The translations under genes and the position numbers were made by a program. This document shows positions 17,009-25,710 of a DNA stretch of 64,000 nucleotides, one piece after another; position 1 is the stretch's first letter; every line of letters starts with the position of its first letter. Below the pieces are notes generated by a model. It worked only from the letters and a program-made list of their open reading frames with translations, was not told the origin of the DNA and searched no databases. Origin of the DNA: Salinicoccus sediminis (GTDB lineage: Bacteria; Bacillota; Bacilli; Staphylococcales; Salinicoccaceae); contig NZ_LAYZ01000004.1 of NCBI RefSeq assembly GCF_000986795.1, positions 89,917 through 153,916 of the forward strand, given 5' to 3'.

Positions 17009-18217
17009 TCATCCGTATCCGTCTTTGCCGTCCCATACCACTCTTCTGTAGTTGTCCGGATTTGTATCGCCTTCTGTGCTGATCGTCAATACCTTTGAAT
17101 CTGCACCCAGCCCGAGCTGTTCTTTCAGACGCCTGTATTCTTCCTTCGTCATCACTTCATACAGGAAGCCGAGCGGGACTGCACCGGATTCGCCTGATAT
17201 CACTTTTTCGTCCTCCCCTGCCGGGTTTCCGAGTACGCGCATACCTGTTGCACTGACGGAGTCGCCACACGAGGCGAAGCCGTCTGCGACGGACTTCAAT
17301 ATTTCCCAGCCGGCCGGGCTCGGTGCTCCGCATGACAAGCCTGCCATCATCGAATCCAGACTGCCGTGCACCCGGACCGGGCTGCCGTCCTCGCTTTTTG
17401 CTGACTGATGCAGGCAGTCCGCTTTTTGGGGTTCAACCACAATGATGCGGGGCGGCCGGCCGTTTGTCAGATTATATATGGCAGCAGCCATTGCCCCGGC
17501 GAATGAGCCGACACCCGCCTGGAGGATGACGTGGGTCACTTCGCTAGGATTTGTGCCCTGCAGCTGCCTTTTTAGTTCAGCAACGATTGTCGTATATCCC
17601 TGCATTATATACCTCGGCAGCTCTGTATAGCCCTCCCATGCGGTATCCTGAATATGGACCCAGCCATTTTCCCGGCAAATCTCCTGGACATATTCAACCG
17701 TTTCATCATAGTTCATTTCAGTGATTACCCCTTCAGCGCCGTATTCCAGTACGGCGTCCAGCCGCGATTTTGCAGTGCCTTCCGGCATGTATACTCTGCC
17801 CTCCTGGTAGAACAGTTCTGATGCCCAGGCCACACCTTTGCCATGGTTGCCGTCTGTTGCTGTCGAAAAGATGACAGGAGGACGGTCCAGGATCTTCCCG
17901 AGCAGTTGATCGAATGTGAAATCATCCAGCTCAATGTCCAGTTCTCCGGCAAAGTATCCAGCCATGGCATAGGATACGCCGAGACCTTTGAACGCGTTCA
18001 GACCAAAGCGTTCAGACTCATCTTTTACATAGATGCTGCCGACTCCAAGTAATTCAGACAGATTTTTCAGTTCATGGAGGGGCGTTTGTTCATAACCCGG
18101 CATCGATGCATGAAAATCATTCACTTTTTCCATCCGCTCTGCGGAGTAAAGATCCACAGACTTCATGTGCTGCGATCTGCCTTTAAACCGGTTTTCCACC
18201 CATTTAATATGCTGCAT
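17009..18217 (-). CDS. dpaL: Diaminopropionate ammonia-lyase
   Basis: A 402-residue fold-type II PLP enzyme that splits 2,3-diaminopropionate to pyruvate and two ammonia. The PLP lysine is K77 in FGLNAFKGLG, the same number as in E. coli YgeX. The STATDGNHGKGVAWA substrate loop and the phosphate-binding region LQAGVGSFAGAMAA are clear, and the length matches the family. AAAGGAGG precedes the ATG. It follows a GNAT gene by 14 bases on the same strand, so the pair is an operon. Diaminopropionate is a building block of some siderophores, but no such genes are nearby. Confidence 0.93.
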   Translation of the reverse strand: MQHIKWVENRFKGRSQHMKSVDLYSAERMEKVNDFHASMPGYEQTPLHELKNLSELLGVGSIYVKDESERFGLNAFKGLGVSYAMAGYFAGELDIELDDFTFDQLLGKILDRPPVIFSTATDGNHGKGVAWASELFYQEGRVYMPEGTAKSRLDAVLEYGAEGVITEMNYDETVEYVQEICRENGWVHIQDTAWEGYTELPRYIMQGYTTIVAELKRQLQGTNPSEVTHVILQAGVGSFAGAMAAAIYNLTNGRPPRIIVVEPQKADCLHQSAKSEDGSPVRVHGSLDSMMAGLSCGAPSPAGWEILKSVADGFASCGDSVSATGMRVLGNPAGEDEKVISGESGAVPLGFLYEVMTKEEYRRLKEQLGLGADSKVLTISTEGDTNPDNYRRVVWDGKDGYG

Positions 18218-18231
18218 CCGTCCTGCCTCCT

Positions 18232-18684
18232 TTAAAGGTTTTTCTTCAATACGATCATATGTCTCAGCTGTCTCCCCGCTTCGAATATCGGTTCTGCGTA
18301 ATTGTCGATGAAGAAATTATCGATCTGATGCGATTTCTCAAAGCCGCATGCTTCATAAAACGGGAGGGTCAGCGGGCTGTCGCCTGTGCCGACGTACATG
18401 ACAGTGCCCCTGTCCTTATATAAATGCAGAATATGCCGGACCAGTTTCTTGCCGTATCCCTTCCCCTGCTCACCGGGAGCCACGGCAATATTCTTTATTT
18501 CAAACGCGCCGCCGCCTTCATCCGTCACGACACAGACTCCCTTCACCCCGGCCGCTTCCAGGATGAACATATCACCCCGGCCGAGGTAGCGGTCGATCAT
18601 CTCCTCCTCTTCATCGGCGAGGAGAAGCAGATCGATGAACCTTTTCTTATTTCCAAAAACTTGTTTTATACCAATATTACACAT
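18232..18684 (-). CDS. GNAT family N-acetyltransferase, operon partner of dpaL
   Basis: A 150-residue acetyltransferase. The acetyl-CoA site is IAVAPGEQGKGYGKKLVRHI and the C-terminal core is LPFYEACGFEKSHQIDNFF. It ends 14 bases before dpaL and is transcribed first. The pairing suggests the acetyl acceptor could be diaminopropionate or a related amino acid, which is an inference. The AGGAG motif abuts the ATG with no spacer, so the true start may be slightly different or initiation may be weak. Confidence 0.82.
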   Translation of the reverse strand: MCNIGIKQVFGNKKRFIDLLLLADEEEEMIDRYLGRGDMFILEAAGVKGVCVVTDEGGGAFEIKNIAVAPGEQGKGYGKKLVRHILHLYKDRGTVMYVGTGDSPLTLPFYEACGFEKSHQIDNFFIDNYAEPIFEAGRQLRHMIVLKKNL

Positions 18685-18741
18685 CTCCTATCGTTGGTAT
18701 ATCCATCGTGATATCATATACAGACTGGAGGAGGAGACATC

Positions 18742-19221
18742 ATGACAGGTAAGACACATATCATCGGGGGCATCGCCTCAAGCCTTGCATTCGCACAACT
18801 AACGGGACTGGACCCCGTCATCATGGTCGGTGCCGGCATCATAGGCTCCCTCGTTCCCGACATCTGCCACGGCGGCAGCAGGATGGGCAGGGCACTGCCC
18901 ATAATATCAAAACTGATAAACCTGATATTCGGCCACCGTTCGTTCACTCACAGCCTGCTGTTTTTGGTGATCATCTCATTTCTGATGGACAGGCTCCTGC
19001 CGTACGAGGCGCTTAAAAACGGTCTGATGGTGGGCATGATCAGCCATCTCGTGCTCGATATGGCGACCAGGAGCGGCATCCAGCTGTTCTTTCCGATCAG
19101 CTTCAAAGTCAGGTTTCCGGTAACGATACGCACCGGAAGCCTGGCTGAAAATCTCATATTCAGCGCTCTGACACTCGTTTCATTCTATTTTGGCTGGCAG
19201 GTGCTGGGCTACTACATATAA
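18742..19221 (+). CDS. YdjM-like membrane-bound metal-dependent hydrolase (DUF457)
   Basis: A 159-residue integral membrane protein of the DUF457/YdjM group. Conserved putative metal-ligand stretches are the N-terminal MTGKTHIIGG, GHRSFTHSLLF and ISHLVLDMATRSGIQLFFP. These histidine- and aspartate-rich motifs sit at the ends of helices. In E. coli YdjM is LexA-controlled; no SOS box is obvious here. GGAGGAGGAG lies ahead of the ATG. The biochemical activity is not known. Confidence 0.85.
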   Translation: MTGKTHIIGGIASSLAFAQLTGLDPVIMVGAGIIGSLVPDICHGGSRMGRALPIISKLINLIFGHRSFTHSLLFLVIISFLMDRLLPYEALKNGLMVGMISHLVLDMATRSGIQLFFPISFKVRFPVTIRTGSLAENLIFSALTLVSFYFGWQVLGYYI

Positions 19222-19257
19222 AAAACTCCTTTGGGCAATCATACCCAAAGGAGTTTT
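19222..19257. terminator. Bidirectional terminator
   Basis: A 14-bp perfect stem (AAAACTCCTTTGGG / CCCAAAGGAGTTTT) with an eight-base loop between convergent genes. Confidence 0.92.
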
Positions 19258-19263
19258 GAACTT

Positions 19264-20076
19264 CTACCTGAACGGCCCTTCTTTTTTAAAGTACTGGTCG
19301 ATCGTTTCAAGCACACCGCTCATGTTATTATGGGGGGCGGTGTATTTTGCCGCGTATTTCACATCATTCGGTGCATTTTCCATGGCGAAGCTGTATTCCA
19401 CGTGGGCCAGCATTTCCAGGTCATTGCCCCCGTCACCGAATGCCATTGTCTCGCTGTCTTTGATGTTCCACCGCTCCTGCAGTGCTTTTATGCCGCTTGC
19501 CTTGTGATGCCCGGGCACAATCAGGTCGATGCTGCCGTGGCCGCTGGATGCCGGTGTCACATAATCTCCCAGTATGTCCCCGAGAAAACCCTTCAACCCG
19601 TCGGTATCCTCCGCCGGACATGAGAGGGCAAATTTCAATACCTGATCATCTATGTCGTCAAAGCTTTCCACCCGCCTGAGACGCCGGTAGAACTTCCGGA
19701 TCATTTCGAAATATTCATCCGTCACATAATCCAGTACATAGGCACTTTCTTTGCCGCAGACTATTGTTTCGAGTTTGTCGTGTTTGGCAATTTCACCGGT
19801 CACCACTTCAACATGTGCCTTCGGGATGCTTACAGAGGATACTTCCTCGCCCCCGTCCACGACAAATGCCCCATTTTCAGCGACATAGCTGATCTCGTCC
19901 TGGATATCGCCGTAATATGATTTCAGCTGATGATACTGGTTACCGCTCGCCACGACGAATTTGATGCCTGCGGCCTTCATCTTTCCATAGAGCCCTGTGA
20001 ATCTTTCCCGGTCATATTCCTTCGTGTCATTCAGGAATGTCCCGTCCATGTCCACAGCAATCAATTTTACTGTCAA
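19264..20076 (-). CDS. Cof-type HAD-IIB phosphatase
   Basis: A 270-residue HAD hydrolase with a type IIB cap. Motif I is AVDMDGTFLND (nucleophile and acid aspartates), motif II is VVASGNQ, and motif IV is MAFGDGGNDLEM. Such enzymes dephosphorylate sugar phosphates, FMN or other small metabolites. Translation starts at a TTG (20076), seven bases after GAGGAGG; there is no better ATG. It lies between a DUF457 gene and a phospho-glucosidase gene with no clear functional link. Confidence 0.88.
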   Translation of the reverse strand: MTVKLIAVDMDGTFLNDTKEYDRERFTGLYGKMKAAGIKFVVASGNQYHQLKSYYGDIQDEISYVAENGAFVVDGGEEVSSVSIPKAHVEVVTGEIAKHDKLETIVCGKESAYVLDYVTDEYFEMIRKFYRRLRRVESFDDIDDQVLKFALSCPAEDTDGLKGFLGDILGDYVTPASSGHGSIDLIVPGHHKASGIKALQERWNIKDSETMAFGDGGNDLEMLAHVEYSFAMENAPNDVKYAAKYTAPHNNMSGVLETIDQYFKKEGPFR

Positions 20077-20127
20077 TATAATCCTCCTCGACTAGCGCAT
20101 CTGTACTCCATTATACCTGGTTTCACT

Positions 20128-21453
20128 CTATTTTACCGCCTGGAAAAACTGCGGCAGATACTCTCTATGGGCTTCCATCATTTCATCGACGATGTCTTTC
20201 GCAACCTTATCGGACGGCGTCAGCGGGTTGATTGTAAGCGCCAGCACCGCCTTATTGTAATCACCTTCCACAGCAGCTTCTGCACTGATGCGCTCGAATG
20301 ATTTTATCTGCTGGATGAGGCCACGGACCGCCACCGGCAGATCGCAGAAAGCGAGGGGGGCCGGCCCGTCTTTTGTGATGACACAACTGGTTTCGACTGC
20401 CGAGCCGTACGGCAGGCTGCTGATGGCCCCGCGGTTCATCGTGTTCACCGGCTGGATGTCCCGCCTGTCATTGTAGATCGATGTGATCAGACGGACCGCC
20501 GCATCCGAATAGTAGGCGCCCCCGCGTTCTTCCAGCTGCGGCGGTTTGATGTCCAGGCTCTCATCTTCGTACAGCTCGAAAAGCTCCTTCTCAAGCGCCT
20601 GCACCACTTCGGCGCGCGTCCCCTCCTCTTTTTCGCTGATTTTCGCCTTCTCCAGCATCTCGCCGGATTTATAATAATACATATGATACGGGCAGGTGAT
20701 CAAATTGAGCGCCTCCATGAATTCAGGCTCCCAGCCCATCCCGTCGATGTTTTTGACAAAACTGCTGTTTGCCGGATCTGAGAGTTTTCCAATGACCCGA
20801 GACTTGACACTCACTCCATCCAGGTAGACGTCGAGCCCGTAGACCATATGGTTCAGTCCTGCAAAATCGATACGGATTCTTGAATGGTCGACATCAAGAA
20901 GATTTGCGATGCCCATCTCCATGCCAATCGGCACGTTGCACAGACCGATCACCTTTTCTATGTTCGAGTGGCGGAGCACCGCTTCAGTCACCATGCCCGC
21001 AGGATTTGTGAAGTTGATCAGCCATGCATCCGGACAGAGCTCCTCCATGTCCCTGCATATATCGAGTATCACCGGGATTGTGCGCAGTCCTTTGAAGAGC
21101 CCGCCCGGCCCGTTCGTCTCCTGTCCAAGCACCCCGTACTTCAGCGGTATACTTTCATCTTTTGCACGTGCATCGAGCTGCCCCACCCTGAACTGTGTCG
21201 TGACAAAATCCGCATCCTTCAATGCTTTCCTGCGGTCGAGTGTCAGATGGACATCAATCGGCAGGCCGGCTTTTTGGACCATCCTTTTTGCCAGGTTACC
21301 GACGGTCTCCAGTTTTTCACGGCCTGATTCAACGTCGACCAGCCAGAGCTCACTGAGGGGAAATTCATCATATCTTTTAATGAACCCCTCCACAAGTTCC
21401 GGGGTGTAGCTTGATCCGCCGCCAATCGTTGCAATCTTTATACCTTTATCCAT
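20128..21453 (-). CDS. 6-phospho-glucosidase, glycoside hydrolase family 4
   Basis: A 441-residue NAD+- and Mn2+-dependent GH4 enzyme. The NAD site IATIGGGSSYTPEL is at residues 7-20. NFTNPAG (147-153), the metal cysteine C172 in LCNVPIG and H202 in GLNHMVYG are typical of 6-phospho-beta-glucosidases (LicH/CelF type). It hydrolyses phosphorylated disaccharides delivered by a PTS. The ATG at 21453 follows CGGAGG; an upstream in-frame ATG is rejected. It is divergent from an RpiR regulator, but no PTS gene is adjacent, so the transporter must be elsewhere. Confidence 0.9.
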   Translation of the reverse strand: MDKGIKIATIGGGSSYTPELVEGFIKRYDEFPLSELWLVDVESGREKLETVGNLAKRMVQKAGLPIDVHLTLDRRKALKDADFVTTQFRVGQLDARAKDESIPLKYGVLGQETNGPGGLFKGLRTIPVILDICRDMEELCPDAWLINFTNPAGMVTEAVLRHSNIEKVIGLCNVPIGMEMGIANLLDVDHSRIRIDFAGLNHMVYGLDVYLDGVSVKSRVIGKLSDPANSSFVKNIDGMGWEPEFMEALNLITCPYHMYYYKSGEMLEKAKISEKEEGTRAEVVQALEKELFELYEDESLDIKPPQLEERGGAYYSDAAVRLITSIYNDRRDIQPVNTMNRGAISSLPYGSAVETSCVITKDGPAPLAFCDLPVAVRGLIQQIKSFERISAEAAVEGDYNKAVLALTINPLTPSDKVAKDIVDEMMEAHREYLPQFFQAVK

Positions 21454-21557
21454 TTGAGTACCTCCGTATAAATAATTGATATCCCAATTGTAGCTGTACA
21501 TGTCCCTTGGCAACAGTCATCATGGAAATTAAGTACAGAGTGCCCCGTTTAGGAATT

Positions 21558-21575
21558 TGTCACTTATATGTAACA
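21558..21575. promoter_or_regulatory. Candidate RpiR operator between GH4 and rpiR genes
   Basis: An imperfect palindrome TGTCAC-TTATAT-GTAACA (one mismatch in six-base arms) in the 194-base divergent intergenic region, where the neighbouring RpiR protein could control both genes. Confidence 0.45.
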
Positions 21576-21647
21576 CTGTGTTTTATAAATATATTATGAT
21601 ACGCTTTAACTGATCGGACCACTCTCGGATAAAGGAGGCGCCCGCAT

Positions 21648-22373
21648 ATGTTTACCCAGGAAGAAATCGCATCATTCAATGAACTCGAAACGTCTCTGTA
21701 TAACTACATCGCAGGCAATATGGACAAGGTTGCCTACATGAGGATACGCGAGCTTGCCGACGCCACACATGTATCCACTACCACGATACTGCGTTTCTGC
21801 AGGAAAGTCGGCTGTGAGGGGTTCTCCGAATTCAAAGTCCGGCTCAAAATGCAGCTTGAGAAGGAAAAGACGACAATACCGCAGAATGTGCAGCACACCG
21901 TTGCCGAGTTTTTCGAACGGACACTGAAAGGGGATGTTGATGAGAAAATCAGACACGCAGCCGCCCTCATAGCCCGTGCCGATAACGTCATCTTCATCGG
22001 TATCGGCAGTTCGGGAATCCTGGCCGAATACGGCGCGCGCTACTTCTCAAGCCTCGGGAAATTCTCCATGTACATCAAGGACCCCTATTTTCCCATCCAT
22101 TCGAACTTGAGGGATAACAGCGTGACGATCGCCCTCTCCGTATCCGGTGAAAATGAATCCACAGTCAGGCACCTCAACCAGCGCAAGCAGGAGGGCAGCA
22201 CCATCATCAGCATAACGAATCATAAACACTCCACCATCGCCAGAATATCAGATGTGAACATTTCGTATTATATTACTGAAGAGTGGTTTGAAAACGCCAA
22301 CATCACCACACAGATCCCCGTCATGTATGCACTTGAAGCGATGGCCCGCGAAATATATGCCCTGAACGGATAG
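21648..22373 (+). CDS. MurR/RpiR family transcriptional regulator
   Basis: A 241-residue regulator. The N-terminal helix-turn-helix occupies about residues 30-70 (RIRELADATHVSTTTILRFC), followed by a SIS sugar-phosphate-binding domain (VIFIGIGSSGILAEYGARY and ALSVSGENESTVRHL). RpiR proteins sense phosphosugars. The divergent GH4 gene is the natural target. The ribosome site AAAGGAGG is strong. Confidence 0.93.
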   Translation: MFTQEEIASFNELETSLYNYIAGNMDKVAYMRIRELADATHVSTTTILRFCRKVGCEGFSEFKVRLKMQLEKEKTTIPQNVQHTVAEFFERTLKGDVDEKIRHAAALIARADNVIFIGIGSSGILAEYGARYFSSLGKFSMYIKDPYFPIHSNLRDNSVTIALSVSGENESTVRHLNQRKQEGSTIISITNHKHSTIARISDVNISYYITEEWFENANITTQIPVMYALEAMAREIYALNG

Positions 22374-22402
22374 AAGCTCCGGCACCCTTGCCCGGAGCTT
22401 TG
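22374..22402. terminator. Terminator after rpiR
   Basis: A nine-base perfect stem AAGCTCCGG / CCGGAGCTT with a nine-base loop, followed by TTTG, between convergent genes. Confidence 0.8.
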
Positions 22403-22410
22403 TCCATCGT

Positions 22411-23724
22411 CTATTCACTTTCCTCGTTTACCGATACCGTGATTTCCTCTATGCGCCTCTCTCCGGACTCCTCCACTTTAAAGTGAAGGCCCTTATATGT
22501 GAGTTCCGGCTGGTCGCCGGGTTCCGGGAAGTACCCCAGCCGGCCGATCATGAAACCATTCAGCGTTTCATATTCATCGACCGGCAGTTCTTTTTCGAAG
22601 AAATCCTCCACATCAAGCAGATGGATGGTTGCCTTCATGCGGTATTTCCCGGGTGAAACTTTCCTGATCGGTTCTTCTTTCCCGATATCATTGTGTTCTG
22701 ACAGGATCTCGCCCACGACTTCTTCGATGACATCCTCGATCGTAACTAGACCTTCGGTACCGCCGAACTCATCCAGGATGATGGCGATATGGGCATTGCC
22801 TTTTTGCATATCCCGGAGCAGACGGTCGATGCTCCGGCTTGATGACGTGAAGAACGGCTCATGGCATAACTCCGACAGATTGAACGCCTTCTCTGTTCCA
22901 TCCTCCATGAGTTCCAGCAGATCTTTCGCCCGCAGTATACCGACGATATTATCTATATCCCCGTCAAAGACCGGAAATCTCGTATACTTCTCGCTGTTTA
23001 CGGTGGAGATGACTTCCCCGAGATCCGCATCGAGCGGGATGGCGGCTATTTCAGTACGGTGTGTGCTGATGCCGGTCACCTTCGTATCATCCAGTTCAAA
23101 AATGTTGTTGATCATCATTCTTTCGGCCTGCTGTATGTTCCCTTTCTCCCCGCCGAGCTCGACCAGCATCCTTATGTCCTCTTCCGACGCTTCATCGTTC
23201 CTTGCATTGGGATCCAGTCCGAAAAGGCGTACGATTGTGTTTGTCGAAAACGTCAGAAACTTGACGACGGGCAGTGTGATTTTGAACAATATCGTGAGTG
23301 GGCCGGCCGCAACATTTGAAATGCCTTCCGTTTTCTGCAGTGCAAGCTGCTTCGGCACGAGTTCACCGAATACGAGGGTGAAGTAGGACAGTACCAGTGT
23401 GATTACAACCACCGAGACCGTCTGGAGCAGTGACTCGGAAAGCGGCACCCCGAGATCGGTCAGAAAAGATGCCAGCGGCCCGGCGAAGAAATCCGCTGCA
23501 AACGCACTTGCCAGAAACCCTGCCAGCGTAATGCCGATCTGTATGGTGCTCAGGAACCGTCCCGGTTCGGAAATGAGATTGTTCAGCTGGATGGCTTTTT
23601 TATCGCCGTCGTTCGCCTGCTTTTTCACTTTGTTGTCATTCAGTCCGATCAGGGCAATCTCGGAAGCCGCAAAAAAGGCATTGATCAGAATGAGGATGAC
23701 CAGGGTTATGACTGCCAGTACCAT
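22411..23724 (-). CDS. mpfA: CNNM/CorC-HlyC family magnesium exporter-like protein (MpfA-like)
   Basis: A 437-residue protein with three parts: a DUF21/CNNM transmembrane domain (residues 1-190), a CBS pair (about 215-340) and a C-terminal CorC/HlyC domain. Hallmarks include FFAASEIALIGLNDNKVKK, VFGELVPKQLALQ, IAIILDEFGGTEGLVTIEDV and YETLNGFMIGRLGYFPEPGD. Homologues such as S. aureus MpfA and Bacillus YhdP protect against high magnesium. It is monocistronic. The gene symbol is by similarity of architecture only. Confidence 0.85.
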   Translation of the reverse strand: MVLAVITLVILILINAFFAASEIALIGLNDNKVKKQANDGDKKAIQLNNLISEPGRFLSTIQIGITLAGFLASAFAADFFAGPLASFLTDLGVPLSESLLQTVSVVVITLVLSYFTLVFGELVPKQLALQKTEGISNVAAGPLTILFKITLPVVKFLTFSTNTIVRLFGLDPNARNDEASEEDIRMLVELGGEKGNIQQAERMMINNIFELDDTKVTGISTHRTEIAAIPLDADLGEVISTVNSEKYTRFPVFDGDIDNIVGILRAKDLLELMEDGTEKAFNLSELCHEPFFTSSSRSIDRLLRDMQKGNAHIAIILDEFGGTEGLVTIEDVIEEVVGEILSEHNDIGKEEPIRKVSPGKYRMKATIHLLDVEDFFEKELPVDEYETLNGFMIGRLGYFPEPGDQPELTYKGLHFKVEESGERRIEEITVSVNEESE

Positions 23725-23864
23725 TTATATTCCTCCCTTTTGTCGTAAGTGATTATTTTCCTGTACCTTACTTTACACGCCGGACGGAATATTAACAGCA
23801 TTAGTGCATTCTTTTATTATTGACGGCTGTTTTGATGTACCCTGTTGGTAAAGGGGGCTGCAGA

Positions 23865-24389
23865 ATGAACAGAGCAGTATTTTTGGACCGTGACGGAGTC
23901 GTCAACGAAGTTTTGAGCAAAAGAGTAAAATTCGTGAACTCACCCGAAGATTTCCATCTGCTTCCGGGTGTGGGGGAGGCGATACGTAAACTGAATGAAA
24001 GCGGATGGAAAGTATTCGTCGTGACGAACCAGGGCGGCATCGCCCTCGGATATATGACTGAGGATGAGCTTGGCCGCATCCATGAGGAGATGGAGCAGCA
24101 GCTGTCCGGTTTCGGCGCCCACGTGGATGATATCGCCTATTGTCCGCATATGACCGAGACCGGGTGCCGCTGCCGGAAACCGAAGCCGGGCATGCTTCTG
24201 GAGCTTGCCGACAAGCATGATATCGACCTCTCCCGCAGTTATATGGCCGGCGATCGGGAGCCGGATATCGGTGCGGGGAGGAACGCCGGGACAAAAACGG
24301 TCTTCATCAGCCACGGCCAGCAACAGAAAGTGGCGGCGGATGAACATTTCCCCGATTTGGCGGCCTTTGCACATTGGGTCGCAGACTGA
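23865..24389 (+). CDS. HAD-IIIA phosphatase, GmhB/histidinol-phosphatase-like
   Basis: A 174-residue HAD enzyme. Motif I is FLDRDGVVNE, motif II VVTNQGG, and motif IV AGDREPDIGAGRNAG. It has the zinc loop CPHMTETGCRCRKPKPG of GmhB-type D,D-heptose-1,7-bisphosphate or histidinol-phosphate phosphatases. No heptose or histidine biosynthesis genes are adjacent, so the natural substrate is uncertain. The ATG at 23865 has AAAGGGGG upstream; the longer reading is rejected. Confidence 0.88.
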   Translation: MNRAVFLDRDGVVNEVLSKRVKFVNSPEDFHLLPGVGEAIRKLNESGWKVFVVTNQGGIALGYMTEDELGRIHEEMEQQLSGFGAHVDDIAYCPHMTETGCRCRKPKPGMLLELADKHDIDLSRSYMAGDREPDIGAGRNAGTKTVFISHGQQQKVAADEHFPDLAAFAHWVAD

Positions 24390-24394
24390 ACCAG

Positions 24395-24427
24395 AAATGC
24401 CCCTCTACATGGAGTAGAAGGGCATTT
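24395..24427. terminator. Bidirectional terminator
   Basis: An AAATGCCC / GGGCATTT stem extended by an inner TCTAC / GTAGA pairing, between convergent genes, with T-rich exits. Confidence 0.82.
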
Positions 24428-24458
24428 ATAAAATTCCGGCACGGGTCATGTATTCATA

Positions 24459-25673
24459 TCATTTGAGCATGCCGTGCGGATCGATGACGAATTTCTTCGC
24501 CACACCGCTGTCGAAATCCTTATAGCCGTCCGGTGCTTCATCCAGACCGATGACTGTGGCATTCACCGCTTTGGCGATCTGCGCATTGCCGGAAAGGATG
24601 GATTTCATGAGGTCCCTGTTATACTTCATGGCCGGTGTCTGGCCTGTTGTGAAGTGATGTGCTTTTGCCCAGCCCTGGCCGAACCGCACTTTCAGTGAAC
24701 CGGTCTGTGCATCCTTATCAGATGCCCCCGGATCTTCCGTTACATACAGCCCCGGGATCCCGAGGCTGCCGCCTGCCCGTGTCACGTCCATGATGGTATT
24801 CAGCACAGCCGCCGGCTTTTCTCCGCCATCCTCGCCGTGGCCTGAGGCCTCGAAGCCGACCGCATCGATGGAACTGTCCACTTCCGGCACGCCGAGAAGC
24901 TGTTCAATCTGCTCGCCGAGTCTGTCGTGTTTGGTCAGGTCCACCGTATCACAGCCGAAGCTTTCAGCCTGCTTCAGCCTTTCCGCCTTCATGTCGCCTA
25001 CGATCACCCGGGAGGCTCCGAGCAGCTGGGCTGAATGTGCCGCTGCAAGTCCGACCGGTCCTGCACCTGCCACATAGACTGTGGATCCGGTTCTGACACC
25101 GGCCGTCAGTGCCCCGTGATAGCCTGTCGGGAAAATATCCGACAGCATGGTCAGGTCGAGTATCTTTTCCATGGCCCGTTCCTTATCCGGGAACACGAGA
25201 AGCTGGAAATCCGCATAGGGCACCATTACATACTCCGACTGGCCGCCGACCCAGCCGCCCATGTCCACATAGCCGTATGCCGCACCCGGCCTCTCAGGGT
25301 TTACGTTCGTACAGATATGCGTCTTCTGTTCACGGCACATTTCACAGCGTCCACAGGCAATGTTGAACGGGACAGATGCGATATCCCCTTTTTTGACAAA
25401 CTCGACATCGCGTCCGACTTCAATCACTTCACCTGTAATTTCATGGCCGAGCACCAGGCCTTCCGGCGCGGTGGTGCGGCCGCGCACCATGTGCTGGTCA
25501 CTGCCGCAAATGTTCGTCGTAATGACTTTGAGTATTACCCCATGTTCACATTTACGCCCGACGTTCGCTTTTGGCACACCCGGGCCATCCTTCAATACCA
25601 GATCCGGGAATTCGATATCCTGGACTTCGACACTGCCGGCTCCTGTATAGACTACACCACGGTTTCCTTCCAT
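24459..25673 (-). CDS. fdhA: Glutathione-independent formaldehyde dehydrogenase (zinc MDR)
   Basis: A 404-residue zinc-dependent medium-chain dehydrogenase of the FdhA/formaldehyde dismutase class, which oxidises formaldehyde to formate with tightly bound NAD. The catalytic zinc region is TTNICGSDQHMV plus GHEITGEV. The structural zinc site is CGRCEMCREQKTHIC. The NAD site is VYVAGAGPVGLAAA, and the long insertion and length match the class. A DUF336 gene lies 37 bases upstream on the same strand, so they may be co-transcribed. Confidence 0.92.
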   Translation of the reverse strand: MEGNRGVVYTGAGSVEVQDIEFPDLVLKDGPGVPKANVGRKCEHGVILKVITTNICGSDQHMVRGRTTAPEGLVLGHEITGEVIEVGRDVEFVKKGDIASVPFNIACGRCEMCREQKTHICTNVNPERPGAAYGYVDMGGWVGGQSEYVMVPYADFQLLVFPDKERAMEKILDLTMLSDIFPTGYHGALTAGVRTGSTVYVAGAGPVGLAAAHSAQLLGASRVIVGDMKAERLKQAESFGCDTVDLTKHDRLGEQIEQLLGVPEVDSSIDAVGFEASGHGEDGGEKPAAVLNTIMDVTRAGGSLGIPGLYVTEDPGASDKDAQTGSLKVRFGQGWAKAHHFTTGQTPAMKYNRDLMKSILSGNAQIAKAVNATVIGLDEAPDGYKDFDSGVAKKFVIDPHGMLK

Positions 25674-25710
25674 ACTGTATCCCTCCTCGCAGTGTAAACC
25701 ACTGCTTATT

